Below, in pieces: positions 46,240 through 58,082 of a stretch of 64,000 bases of DNA (within the stretch, counting starts at the first letter, position 1; every line of letters starts with the position of its first letter). The position numbers and the translations under genes were made by a program. Source of the DNA: an uncultured Parabacteroides sp. (GTDB lineage: Bacteria > Bacteroidota > Bacteroidia > Bacteroidales > Tannerellaceae); assembly GCA_944325355.1 (NCBI GenBank), contig CALUZS010000006.1:1-64000 (forward strand), read 5' to 3'. The notes under the pieces were generated by a model that was not told the origin of the DNA, made no database searches, and saw only the letters and a program-made list of their open reading frames with translations.

Positions 46240-47316
46240 ATGCAAAAAAATAAAACGGCGAAATTAGTTTTAGACGACGGAAGTGTTTTTGAAGGGGTCT
46301 CTTTCGGTTATGAAAAACCTGTTACCGGGGAAGTGGTCTTTAATACGGCAATGACAGGATATCCGGAAAGCTTGACAGATCCGTCGTATGCTGGGCAGTT
46401 GATGGTATTGACCTACCCGTTGGTCGGGAATTATGGAGTACCGCCCCGTCAGTTTACTTCGGAAGGATTATCAGCCTTCTTAGAAAGTGAGAAAATTCAT
46501 GCAGAGGCAATCATAGTTAGTGATTATAGTTACAATTATAGCCATTGGAATGCGAAAAATAGTTTGTCCGATTGGTTGAAAGAGGAGCATATCCCCGGAA
46601 TCACCGGCATAGACACCCGTGCTTTGACAAAGAAGCTGAGAGAACATGGCGTGATGATGGGACGGATTGAGATAGAAGGTGTAGCGCCTTTGCAGGGCTT
46701 CGGACATTACTCGGATGTAAATTATGTGGATAAGGTCTCTTGTAAGGATGTTATCTCGTACGGGAATGGGAAGAAACGTGTTGTTTTGCTCGATTGCGGG
46801 GTGAAGCATAATATCATCCGTTGCCTGTTGAAAAGAGGAGTGACGGTTGTCCGTGTCCCTTGGAATTACGATTTTACGACATTGGAGTATGACGGTCTCT
46901 TCATCAGTAACGGACCTGGCGACCCGGATACCTGCGACGCCGCCGTTCAAAATATACGGAAAGCATTGTCGGGAGATAAACCGATTTGTGGAATATGTAT
47001 GGGTAACCAGCTGCTCGCAAAGGCAGGAGGGGCGTCGATATATAAGTTGAAGTATGGACATCGGAGCCATAATCAGCCGGTTCGGATGGTTGGAACGAAC
47101 AAATGTTTCATCACTTCACAAAATCATGGCTATGCCGTAGACAGCGATACGTTGGGAACGGAATGGGAACCTCTGTTTGTAAACATGAACGATGGGACGA
47201 ACGAAGGGATAAAGCATAAAACAAAACCTTTCTTCTCGTCGCAATTTCATCCGGAAGCTTGTAGCGGTCCGTTGGATACGGAATTTATGTTTGACAAGTT
47301 TGTGGATTTATTATAA
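46240..47316 (+). CDS. carA: Carbamoyl-phosphate synthase small subunit
   Basis: A 358-residue glutaminase subunit. It opens AKLVLDDGSVFEG and includes the class I amidotransferase triad: nucleophile C253 in GICMGNQ, and His-Glu in FHPEA. It supplies ammonia to CarB for carbamoyl phosphate, used for arginine and pyrimidines. Operon with the purF-like gene and carB. Confidence 0.96.
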   Translation: MQKNKTAKLVLDDGSVFEGVSFGYEKPVTGEVVFNTAMTGYPESLTDPSYAGQLMVLTYPLVGNYGVPPRQFTSEGLSAFLESEKIHAEAIIVSDYSYNYSHWNAKNSLSDWLKEEHIPGITGIDTRALTKKLREHGVMMGRIEIEGVAPLQGFGHYSDVNYVDKVSCKDVISYGNGKKRVVLLDCGVKHNIIRCLLKRGVTVVRVPWNYDFTTLEYDGLFISNGPGDPDTCDAAVQNIRKALSGDKPICGICMGNQLLAKAGGASIYKLKYGHRSHNQPVRMVGTNKCFITSQNHGYAVDSDTLGTEWEPLFVNMNDGTNEGIKHKTKPFFSSQFHPEACSGPLDTEFMFDKFVDLL

Positions 47317-47365
47317 ACCGGGATGGCAGCTGTTGGTCTGTTATTATTTAAAGAGATAAGAATAT

Positions 47366-50300
47366 ATGAATAAAGATATAAGAAAAGTTCTGGTGCTTGG
47401 TTCCGGAGCGTTGAAAATAGGTGAAGCCGGCGAGTTTGATTATTCCGGTTCTCAGGCTTTGAAAGCGATAAAGGAAGAAGGTATTGAGACAGTTTTGATA
47501 AATCCCAATATTGCTACCGTGCAAACTTCGGAAGGCGTAGCCGATACTGTATATTTTTTGCCGGTCACACCTTTTTTTGTGGAAAAAGTTATCGAGAAAG
47601 AACATCCCGATGGAATCCTTCTGGCATTTGGAGGGCAAACCGCTTTGAACTGTGGCGTTGCATTGTATCAAAGTGGTGTTTTGGAAAAATATAATGTACG
47701 GGTTTTAGGTACACCGGTACAGGCTATCATGGATACGGAAGACAGGGAACTGTTTGTCCGTAAACTGGATGAGATAGGTGTCAAGACAATAAAGAGTGAA
47801 GCTGTCGAGACTATTGAAGACGCCCGCCGGGCTGCTGCTGAATTGGGTTATCCGGTGATTATCCGTGCGGCATATGCTCTTGGAGGTTTGGGCTCCGGCT
47901 TTTGCGACACGGAGGATGAATTGAACGCTTTGGTGGAAAAAGCATTTTCTTTTTCGCCACAAGTCTTGGTAGAGAAGAGTCTGAAAGGCTGGAAAGAGGT
48001 AGAGTATGAGGTCGTAAGGGATTGTTTCGATAATTGCATCACCGTATGTAATATGGAAAATTTCGACCCGTTAGGAATCCATACGGGAGAAAGTATTGTC
48101 ATTGCCCCGTCCCAAACGTTGAATAATACCGATTATCATAAATTACGGGAATTGGCTATACGAATTATCCGGCATATCGGAATCGTAGGGGAATGTAATG
48201 TTCAATATGCGTACGATCCTTTGAGTGAGGATTACAGAGTAATCGAAGTGAATGCGCGATTGAGCCGTTCTTCTGCCTTGGCTTCGAAAGCAACCGGTTA
48301 CCCGTTGGCTTTTGTGGCTGCGAAATTGGGTCTTGGTTATGGATTGTTTGATTTGAAAAATTCGGTAACGAAGATAACAAGCGCGTTCTTTGAGCCTGCG
48401 TTGGACTATGTCGTATGTAAAATTCCCCGTTGGGACTTGGGTAAATTCCATGGTGTGGCACGCGAGTTGGGCTCAAGTATGAAATCGGTTGGAGAGGTAA
48501 TGGCCATAGGTCGTACTTTTGAGGAAGCGTTGCAGAAAGGTTTGCGTATGATCGGTCAAGGTATGCACGGTTTTGTTGAGAATAAGGATTTGGTAATTCC
48601 GGATATAGACAAGGCACTGCATGAACCGACAGACCATCGTATCTTTGTCATCAGCAAAGCTTTCCGTGCCGGATATACGGTTGACCAGATTCATGAGCTG
48701 ACAAAAATTGATAAATGGTTTTTGCAAAAGCTTTACGATATTGTTTGCACAGCGTACGAATTGGAAGCTTGTTCGCAGATAAAAGATATTCCTACGGATT
48801 TATTACGGAAGGCAAAAGTCCAGGGATTTTCCGATTTCCAGATTGCAAAAGCAATATTCAAAGATCAAATATCCGACGGGGAGAGAGCTTTGCTTCAAGT
48901 TCGGCAAGATCGTAAATACCGAGGAGTTTTACCCGTCGTCAAACAGATTGATACGTTGGCGGCAGAGTATCCGGCACAAACAAATTATCTGTATTTGACG
49001 TATAGCGGAACGGAAAACGATGTCCAATATGTTGGTGACAAACGTTCCATTGTCGTTTTGGGTTCTGGTGCTTATCGAATCGGCAGTTCGGTTGAGTTTG
49101 ACTGGTGCGGAGTTCAGGCGCTTAATACCATACGAAAAGAGGGGTGGCGTTCCGTCATGATTAACTATAATCCGGAGACTGTTTCGACTGATTATGACAT
49201 GTGCGACCGTCTATATTTTGATGAACTAACCTTTGAACGGGTAATGGATATATTGGAGCTGGAAAATCCTTACGGTGTCATTGTTTCGACAGGGGGACAG
49301 ATTCCGAACAATTTGGCGATGCGTCTGGATGAACAACGTGTGAATATCTTGGGTACGTCAGCAAAAAGCATCGATAATGCGGAAGACCGTGAAAAATTTT
49401 CAGCAATGCTTGACCGGATAGGTGTAGACCAGCCTCGATGGAAAGAACTGTCGTCGATGGAAGATATTAACCAGTTTGTCGAGGAAGTCGGGTTCCCGGT
49501 ATTGGTGCGTCCAAGTTATGTATTGAGCGGTGCGGCAATGAATGTATGTTCTAACCAAGATGAACTGGAACGTTTCTTGCAGCTTGCGGCGAACGTAAGC
49601 AAGAAGCATCCGGTAGTGGTAAGCCAATTCATAGAACATGCCAAAGAAGTTGAAATGGATGCGGTAGCTGATCACGGGGAAATTGTAATGTATGCTATTA
49701 GTGAGCATATAGAATTTGCCGGAGTTCATTCTGGTGATGCAACGATTCAGTTCCCAGCCCAGAAATTGTATGTGGAGACGGTTCGTCGGATAAAGAAAAT
49801 CAGCCGGCAGATAGCCAAAGAACTGAATATTTCAGGACCGTTCAATATTCAATACCTGGCGAAAGGAAATGAGATAAAAGTTATCGAGTGTAACTTGCGT
49901 GCTTCGCGAAGTTTTCCGTTTGTAAGCAAGGTGCTGAAAATTAATTTTATTGAGTTGGCTACCCGGATTATGCTGGGATTGCCTGTCGAAAAACCGAACA
50001 AGAATGAATTTGATTTGGATTATGTCGGTATAAAGGCTTCACAGTTCTCATTTAACCGTTTGCAGAAAGCGGACCCGGTATTGGGTGTCGATATGGCGTC
50101 GACGGGTGAAGTAGGCTGTATCGGTGATGATGTTTCGGAGGCGGTACTGAAGAGCATGCTTTCAGTTGGGCAGCGGATTCCTGAAAAGAATATTCTTCTT
50201 TCAACAGGGACAGCAAAACAGAAAGTTGACATGCTGGATGCAGCCAAGATGCTTGCCGATAAAGGATACAATTTGTATGCGACAGGAGGAACACACCGTT

Positions 50301-50584
50301 TCTTAGAAGAGAACGGTATACCGAGCACCTTGGTTTATTGGCCGAGCGAAAGTCAACAACCTCAAGCGTTGGATATGTTACATAGGAAAGAGATTGATAT
50401 GGTTGTCAATATTCCCAGGGATTTGTCTGCCGGTGAGCTGGATAACGGATATAAGATTCGCAGGGCGGCAATCGACTTGAATATTCCTTTGATAACGAAT
50501 GCCCGTTTGGCGAGTGCGTTTATACAGGCTTTTTGTACGTTAAGTGTCGATGATATTCAGATAAAGAGCTGGCAGGAATATTAA
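47366..50584 (+). CDS. carB: Carbamoyl-phosphate synthase large subunit
   Basis: A 1072-residue synthase with two homologous ATP-grasp halves (first VLVLGSGALKIGEAGEFDYSG, second VVLGSGAYRIGSSVEFDWCG, each with its EVNARLSRSSALAS or ECNLRASRSFPFVS) and a C-terminal MGS-like allosteric domain (~950-1072). It lies 49 bases after carA. Confidence 0.97.
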   Translation: MNKDIRKVLVLGSGALKIGEAGEFDYSGSQALKAIKEEGIETVLINPNIATVQTSEGVADTVYFLPVTPFFVEKVIEKEHPDGILLAFGGQTALNCGVALYQSGVLEKYNVRVLGTPVQAIMDTEDRELFVRKLDEIGVKTIKSEAVETIEDARRAAAELGYPVIIRAAYALGGLGSGFCDTEDELNALVEKAFSFSPQVLVEKSLKGWKEVEYEVVRDCFDNCITVCNMENFDPLGIHTGESIVIAPSQTLNNTDYHKLRELAIRIIRHIGIVGECNVQYAYDPLSEDYRVIEVNARLSRSSALASKATGYPLAFVAAKLGLGYGLFDLKNSVTKITSAFFEPALDYVVCKIPRWDLGKFHGVARELGSSMKSVGEVMAIGRTFEEALQKGLRMIGQGMHGFVENKDLVIPDIDKALHEPTDHRIFVISKAFRAGYTVDQIHELTKIDKWFLQKLYDIVCTAYELEACSQIKDIPTDLLRKAKVQGFSDFQIAKAIFKDQISDGERALLQVRQDRKYRGVLPVVKQIDTLAAEYPAQTNYLYLTYSGTENDVQYVGDKRSIVVLGSGAYRIGSSVEFDWCGVQALNTIRKEGWRSVMINYNPETVSTDYDMCDRLYFDELTFERVMDILELENPYGVIVSTGGQIPNNLAMRLDEQRVNILGTSAKSIDNAEDREKFSAMLDRIGVDQPRWKELSSMEDINQFVEEVGFPVLVRPSYVLSGAAMNVCSNQDELERFLQLAANVSKKHPVVVSQFIEHAKEVEMDAVADHGEIVMYAISEHIEFAGVHSGDATIQFPAQKLYVETVRRIKKISRQIAKELNISGPFNIQYLAKGNEIKVIECNLRASRSFPFVSKVLKINFIELATRIMLGLPVEKPNKNEFDLDYVGIKASQFSFNRLQKADPVLGVDMASTGEVGCIGDDVSEAVLKSMLSVGQRIPEKNILLSTGTAKQKVDMLDAAKMLADKGYNLYATGGTHRFLEENGIPSTLVYWPSESQQPQALDMLHRKEIDMVVNIPRDLSAGELDNGYKIRRAAIDLNIPLITNARLASAFIQAFCTLSVDDIQIKSWQEY

Positions 50585-50633
50585 TCGGATTTTAAAATAA
50601 ATACAGAATTAAGGGTCACTATAAATTACACTT

Positions 50634-51221
50634 ATGGAAACAAACAGGCAGATAGCTGAGCAAATGATAGCTTTGGCTTATCCGACAATTCCAATCAGCA
50701 ACGATACAAAAAAGCTTTTGGCTTCTCTTTTGGTCAGGATTGATTTGAAAAAGAAAGATAAGTTCTTAAATAAAGGTGAGATTTGTAAATATATCGGATA
50801 CGTCCAAGAGGGAATGATTCGGCAATACTATTACAAAAACAATAAAGAGCTGACCGAACATTTTGCTTGTGAAAAGACAATCTTTATTTGCATTGAGAGC
50901 TTTTTGCGGCAGGAACCTTCGAACCTGATTGCAGAGGCTTTGCTGAACAGTGTGGTTTATGGTGTCTCTTATGATGATTTGCATAAATGGGGACGGGAGA
51001 ATTATGAATTGGAAACTGTTTTCAGGGGCTGGTTGGAAGATTCTTTGGTTTTGTCGCAGCGCAAGACCGATTCAATGAGATTTGAAACAGCCAACGAACG
51101 TTACCATCGATTGTTACGGGAACACCCGGAAGTGATTCGTTTGGCTCCGCTCTCAGAAATAGCATCCTATTTGTTAATGACACCAGAAACCTTGAGCCGT
51201 GTCCGGGCTGGTGTTTTGTGA
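50634..51221 (+). CDS. Crp/Fnr family transcriptional regulator
   Basis: A 195-residue regulator with an N-terminal cyclic-nucleotide-binding-like barrel (GEICKYIGYVQEGMIRQYYY) and a C-terminal helix-turn-helix (SEIASYLLMTPETLSRVR). The start of the regulatory fold is normal but no cAMP-binding signature is obvious, as is usual in this Bacteroidetes group. Its end lies 34 bases before lutA, so it probably controls the lactate genes. Confidence 0.85.
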   Translation: METNRQIAEQMIALAYPTIPISNDTKKLLASLLVRIDLKKKDKFLNKGEICKYIGYVQEGMIRQYYYKNNKELTEHFACEKTIFICIESFLRQEPSNLIAEALLNSVVYGVSYDDLHKWGRENYELETVFRGWLEDSLVLSQRKTDSMRFETANERYHRLLREHPEVIRLAPLSEIASYLLMTPETLSRVRAGVL

Positions 51222-51255
51222 GTTTAATCAGACGGAAAAATATATAAATAAATGT

Positions 51256-51996
51256 ATGAAAGTCGGTTTATTTATACCTTGTTATATAAATGCAATTTAC
51301 CCGGAAGTCGGCGTGGCTTCCTATAAGTTGTTGAAAGCCGTTGGCATGGATGTCGATTATCCATTAGACCAGACCTGTTGCGGTCAGCCGATGGCGAATG
51401 CCGGATTTGAAAAGGAGTCGTATGCAATGGCAATGCGGATGGAGGAATTGTTTAAGGCATACGATTATGTGGTCGGTCCGTCGGCAAGTTGTGTCGCTTT
51501 TGTAAAAGAATATCATCCCGGAATATTAAAGGAGGGAAACCATGTCTGTTCGAATGCCGGAAAGATTTATGATATTTGCGAGTTTTTGCATGATGTCGTG
51601 AAACCGGCATCGCTTTCAGCAGAATTCCCTCATAAAGTGAGCATTCATAATAGTTGTCATGGCGTACGGGAATTAAACCTTTCTTCTCCGAGCGAAAGGA
51701 ATATTCCTTATTATAATAAATTGAGGAATCTGTTGGCGTTGGTGAAAGGCATAGAAATATTCGAACCGAAAAGAATTGATGAGTGCTGTGGATTTGGAGG
51801 TATGTTTTCGATAGAGGAGCCGGAAGTCTCGGTCTGCATGGCGCAAGACAAGGTTGCTGACCATATCAGCACGGGGGCCGAATATATAACCGGTGCGGAC
51901 AGTTCTTGCCTGATGCATATGCAAGGAGTGATAGAACGTGAGAATTTACCGATTAAGACGATTCATATAGTTCAAATATTAGCTACAGGATTATGA
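51256..51996 (+). CDS. lutA: LutA-like (Fe-S)-binding lactate utilisation protein
   Basis: A 246-residue protein of the CCG family, with paired cysteine motifs CCGQPM and HNSCHG in the first half and CCGFGG plus SSCLMH in the second; these bind a 4Fe-4S or related cluster. With LutB and LutC it oxidises L-lactate. The start is ATG 51256 (MKVGLFIPCY); the longer frame from 51199 overlaps the regulator gene. It overlaps lutB by four bases. Confidence 0.93.
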   Translation: MKVGLFIPCYINAIYPEVGVASYKLLKAVGMDVDYPLDQTCCGQPMANAGFEKESYAMAMRMEELFKAYDYVVGPSASCVAFVKEYHPGILKEGNHVCSNAGKIYDICEFLHDVVKPASLSAEFPHKVSIHNSCHGVRELNLSSPSERNIPYYNKLRNLLALVKGIEIFEPKRIDECCGFGGMFSIEEPEVSVCMAQDKVADHISTGAEYITGADSSCLMHMQGVIERENLPIKTIHIVQILATGL

Positions 51997-53360
51997 GTAC
52001 AAGACATTCAACGGCGGCAGCTCGTTTCTTAAAGGACCGGGAACAGGAAAAGTGGCATGACGAAACCCTTTGGCTGGTACGGGCAAAACGTGATAAGATG
52101 AGCCGATCTCTTCCGGAGTGGGAGACACTGCGTAATTTGGCTGCTTCAATAAAATTATACTCGAATAGCCATCTCGCGGATTTGTTGGAGCAGTTTGAAA
52201 AAAATGCAGCAGGGAATGGTGCAATAGTCCATTGGGCTAAAGATGCGGAAGAATATAATCGGATAGTATATGACCTGCTGAAAGAACGTAACATAAAACG
52301 GTTGGCCAAGAGCAAATCCATGCTGGCGGAGGAGTGCGGGATGAATTCTTATCTGATGGAGCGCGGCATAGATGTGGTTGAGACTGATTTGGGAGAACGT
52401 ATTCTTCAGCTGATGCATTTGAAACCAAGTCACATCGTGTTGCCGGCAATCCATATAAAGCGCCAACAGGTAGGAGAGATGATGGAACGGGAGATGGGTA
52501 CCGAGAAAGGTAATTTTGATCCGACTTATCTGACACATGCCGCCAGAAAAAATTTGCGTGAGATATTTTTGAATTCGGATGCCGCTATGACGGGGGTAAA
52601 TTTTGCTGTGGCATCAACGGGTGAAATCGTTGTCTGCACGAATGAAGGGAATGCTGACATGGGAACTTCTTTCCCGAAACTGCATATTGCTGCATTTGGA
52701 TTGGAAAAGATTGTTCCTGATTTGGAAGCCTTAGGCGTTTTCACTCGTCTGTTGGCACGTTCCGGTACGGGACAGCCCATCACATCTTACACATCCCACT
52801 ACCGTTCTCCTCAGAATGGGGGAGAGTTCCATATTATTATTGTAGATAATGGTCGTTCTGAAATATTGAAGAACCGGGAACATATACGGATTCTTAACTG
52901 CATCCGTTGCGGAGAATGTATGAATACATGTCCGGTTTATCGGCGGAGCGGCGGATATTCATATACATATTTTATTCCGGGTCCGATAGGTATTAATTTG
53001 TCGATGCTAAAGAATCCGAAACTTTATTCAGATAATTTGTCGGCGTGTTCATTGTGCCTGTCTTGTTCAAATGTCTGTCCGGTGAAAGTCGATTTAGGTG
53101 AGCAGATTTACCGGTGGCGTCAGCAGCTCGACGGGTTGGGGCAAGCAAATCCGGTAAAAAAGCAAATATCTATGGGTCTGAAGTACCTGATGGATCGTCC
53201 GAAAGTGTTTAATACAGCATTGAAGTTTGCCCCGTTAGCGAATCAGATGCCGCGCTTTGTCTTATATAATAAATTGAATGCTTGGGGAAAAGGACGGGAA
53301 TTACCTCATTTCGCTAAGAAGTCATTTAACGAGCTGTGGAAAAATAACCAAGTAAAATAG
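51993..53360 (+). CDS. lutB: LutB-like lactate utilisation protein with two 4Fe-4S clusters
   Basis: A 455-residue protein with an LUD domain (~70-290) and a ferredoxin-like pair: CIRCGECMNTCP (~305-316) and CSLCLSCSNVCP (~350-361). It carries electrons from lactate oxidation. Starts within the lutA stop, as ATGA. An NTCP-to-CPVK spacing like family members is kept. Confidence 0.93.
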   Translation: MSTRHSTAAARFLKDREQEKWHDETLWLVRAKRDKMSRSLPEWETLRNLAASIKLYSNSHLADLLEQFEKNAAGNGAIVHWAKDAEEYNRIVYDLLKERNIKRLAKSKSMLAEECGMNSYLMERGIDVVETDLGERILQLMHLKPSHIVLPAIHIKRQQVGEMMEREMGTEKGNFDPTYLTHAARKNLREIFLNSDAAMTGVNFAVASTGEIVVCTNEGNADMGTSFPKLHIAAFGLEKIVPDLEALGVFTRLLARSGTGQPITSYTSHYRSPQNGGEFHIIIVDNGRSEILKNREHIRILNCIRCGECMNTCPVYRRSGGYSYTYFIPGPIGINLSMLKNPKLYSDNLSACSLCLSCSNVCPVKVDLGEQIYRWRQQLDGLGQANPVKKQISMGLKYLMDRPKVFNTALKFAPLANQMPRFVLYNKLNAWGKGRELPHFAKKSFNELWKNNQVK

Positions 53361-53366
53361 AGGAGT

Positions 53367-53945
53367 ATGGGCAGTAGAGAAGAAATATTGGGAAACATAC
53401 GTAAGAACACATTGTTTTCGTTTGAAAAGCCTTCGTATGAGATTGATTCGATAAAATATGAGGATAAGTTACAGGCTTTTTGTGATATGTTGAAGGTCGC
53501 CGGAGGACAGCCCGTATTCATGTCGCCGGATGATGACTTGGATAAATTGATAAGTCGGCTTTATCCGGATGCAAAACGTATAGCATCGAACTTGCCGGAC
53601 GTGAAATGTGCTGTATATAATCCGGATGAGATTGAAAATTCTCGAGAATTGAAAAATACAGATCTTTCGGTGGTGAGCGGCGCATTCGGTGTCGCTGAGA
53701 ACGGCGCGGTCTGGATACCATTGAATGTAAAGTATAAAGCGCTTTATTTCATATCAGAGTCTTTGGTAATCCTTTTGGATAAGCGGGAGATCGTCCATAC
53801 AATGCACGAAGCTTATAAGCGGATTTCCGGAGAACGATATGGATATGGACTGTTTATGTCCGGACCATCCAAAACAGCAGATATAGAGCAAGCGCTTGTT
53901 TTCGGAGCTCATGGTCCGATGAGTGTTTCTGTTGTTTTATATTGA
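53367..53945 (+). CDS. lutC: LutC-like LUD domain protein
   Basis: A 192-residue LUD domain protein that completes the LutABC complex. Visible are SVVSGAFGVAENGAVWIP and the C-terminal FMSGPSKTADIEQALVFGAHGP. It starts six bases after lutB and is followed by a strong terminator, so it closes the operon. Confidence 0.93.
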   Translation: MGSREEILGNIRKNTLFSFEKPSYEIDSIKYEDKLQAFCDMLKVAGGQPVFMSPDDDLDKLISRLYPDAKRIASNLPDVKCAVYNPDEIENSRELKNTDLSVVSGAFGVAENGAVWIPLNVKYKALYFISESLVILLDKREIVHTMHEAYKRISGERYGYGLFMSGPSKTADIEQALVFGAHGPMSVSVVLY

Positions 53946-53964
53946 TTGCTGAAAATATTTCAGG

Positions 53965-54000
53965 TAAAGCCGGTGTATTTTTAAAAATACACCGGCTTTA
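53965..54000 (+). terminator. Terminator of the lut operon
   Basis: A perfect 36-base palindrome: TAAAGCCGGTGTATTTTT (53965-53982) and its complement, followed by TTTTG. Confidence 0.88.
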
Positions 54001-54026
54001 TTTTGTTGTTATCCGAATTTTGTTAA

Positions 54027-54034
54027 TATATTTG
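54027..54034 (+). promoter_or_regulatory. Promoter of the beta-galactosidase gene
   Basis: TATATTTG at -7, with TTTG at 54002-54005 (21-base spacing), a full TTTG-N19-21-TAnnTTTG match; ATG 25 bases downstream. Confidence 0.65.
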
Positions 54035-54046
54035 CAAGATATATAA

Positions 54047-57163
<3,117 letters not shown>

Positions 57164-57187
57164 AATAAGTGTTTTTTCAAATAAGAG

Positions 57188-57226
57188 TGCCTGTCTCGAA
57201 TATCTGTCGGGACAGGCATTTTTATT
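57188..57226 (+). terminator. Terminator of the beta-galactosidase gene
   Basis: TGCCTGTC (57188-57195) pairs with GACAGGCA (57211-57218), followed by a T-rich run. Confidence 0.85.
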
Positions 57227-57240
57227 TCTTGACTATTTAC

Positions 57241-57262
57241 CAGTCCTTACGGGAAAGGACTG
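57241..57262. repeat. 8-bp inverted repeat with echoes
   Basis: CAGTCCTT (57241-57248) and AAGGACTG (57255-57262) pair around a 6-base loop. CAATCCTT recurs twice just downstream and AAGGACTC again at 57299-57307. No function recognised; it flanks the CRISPR relic. Confidence 0.6.
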
Positions 57263-57325
57263 CAATCCTTTGCTGAGAAAGACAACAATCCTTTTTCATA
57301 AGGACTCATAATGATTCGTTGGAAC

Positions 57326-57403
57326 AAAAAAATCCCCCGTTGGAGGACGAGGGAACCTGATGTTTTCACAACGGAATAATCCTTATTGTGATTTGCTTCA
57401 AAT
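57326..57403 (-). ncRNA. tracrRNA of a type II-C CRISPR-Cas9 system
   Basis: About 78 bases on the minus strand. In order: an anti-repeat (57385-57403; complement of the type II-C Bacteroides repeat start TTGTGATTTGCTT), the nexus AAGGATTATTCCG (57372-57384), GTTGTGAAAAC, and a terminator made of an 8-bp stem TCCCTCGT / ACGGGGGA (57333-57354) with seven U (57326-57332). A consensus promoter TTTG-N19-TATATTTG (57410-57440) is placed exactly for a start near 57403. The nexus and tail agree with tracrRNAs I know from Bacteroidetes II-C loci. It reads as intact, although cas9 next to it is only a stub. Confidence 0.82.
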
Positions 57404-57409
57404 AGTGCC

Positions 57410-57440
57410 CAAATATAATAAAAAAGGCAGAAATAGCAAA
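57410..57440 (-). promoter_or_regulatory. Promoter of the tracrRNA
   Basis: TATATTTG (57410-57417) at -7 and TTTG (57437-57440) at -33 with exactly 19 bases between, on the minus strand; a full match to the Bacteroidetes housekeeping consensus. Confidence 0.75.
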
Positions 57441-57458
57441 ATATCGCAAAAAAAATAG

Positions 57459-57466
57459 TAGCTTTG
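57459..57466 (+). promoter_or_regulatory. -7 box of the cas9 remnant
   Basis: TAGCTTTG, matching TAnnTTTG, 18 bases before the ATG at 57484. It diverges from the tracrRNA promoter; no clear -33 element is seen. Confidence 0.45.
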
Positions 57467-57483
57467 GTGAAAAAGATTTTGTT

Positions 57484-57630
57484 ATGGTGCAGAAAAGAAT
57501 TTTGGGATTGGACCTAGGACCTAATAGTATAGGTTGGGCAGTGGTGAATGCAATAGTGAGTGAAGACCATGAAACAGTTTTGACGGGCATAGAAGCTGTT
57601 TCCTACGGATCAAAGATACTAATTAGATAG
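57484..57630 (+). pseudogene. cas9: 5' remnant of cas9 (type II-C), 48 codons
   Basis: The frame encodes MVQKRILGLDLGPNSIGWAV and continues with about 28 more residues to a TAG at 57628. The block RILGLDLGxNSIGWAVVN is the RuvC-I motif of Cas9 with the catalytic Asp (D10) present. The following LTGIEA ... GSKI resembles the next conserved part of Bacteroidetes Cas9 (LxGIxAAGSRI), after which the similarity ends. Full Cas9 of this type is over 1300 residues, so more than 96 percent is missing. No further Cas9 segment, cas1, cas2 or CRISPR array is found in the window. The tracrRNA gene lies divergently upstream. Confidence 0.82.
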
Positions 57631-58050
57631 AAGATTTGCGGGAAAGTGAAAAAAGTTTCATTTGATTGGTATTTAAATAAAAAATATTAGTATTTTTGTA
57701 ACGGTTCATTCCCAGATGGTTCGCCCTCGGGTTTGGACCCCTCCTCCGGTCGACTTGATTTATTTCAAGTCGGCCGGTTGTATTTTAAAGCTTTCTGCCA
57801 AAATTCCATCACGGTTTCTTCGCATCGGGTAATGCGTCTTTCACCAGGGGTCGGAAATTGCCTGCTCAGAAATTTCCGAAAATATTCCGCTTTCTTTTGA
57901 TTCTTTGCGCAGGGAAAAATCGGTTTGACAGGGATCTTTTTTCACTACACCGTTTCTCTGTTTACCGGAAGCTTTGGAACGGTGTGCGGGGATATGGGTG
58001 CCGTACCGAATAAAATTCAGGCAGCATCCAAGGCAGAAAATAAAAATCCG
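57631..58050. other. Noncoding scar after the cas9 remnant; possible small RNA
   Basis: About 420 bases without a credible protein frame. A TATTTTTG box (57691-57698) is followed by a small GGGT/ACCC hairpin (57729-57740) and a 13-bp hairpin (57746-57758 with 57765-57777, one G-U pair), then a T-rich stretch; together they could be a short RNA gene of about 85 bases. Further inverted repeats are TCGGAAATT / AATTTCCGA (57852-57883) and ACACCGTT / AACGGTGT (57947-57954 with 57978-57985). No recognisable mobile element ends were found. Confidence 0.4.
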
Positions 58051-58058
58051 TATCTTTG
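58051..58058 (+). promoter_or_regulatory. -7 box of the 735-residue TPR gene
   Basis: TATCTTTG, matching TAnnTTTG. The TTG at 58056 is inside it, which supports the ATG at 58083 as the start. Confidence 0.6.
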
Positions 58059-58082
58059 TCTGTGTTATTAGCAGTATTATTT

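Noticed and set aside
57241..57330. A CRISPR array upstream of the tracrRNA
   Set aside because: The repeated words are 8 bases, irregularly spaced, and do not match the anti-repeat, so this is not an array.
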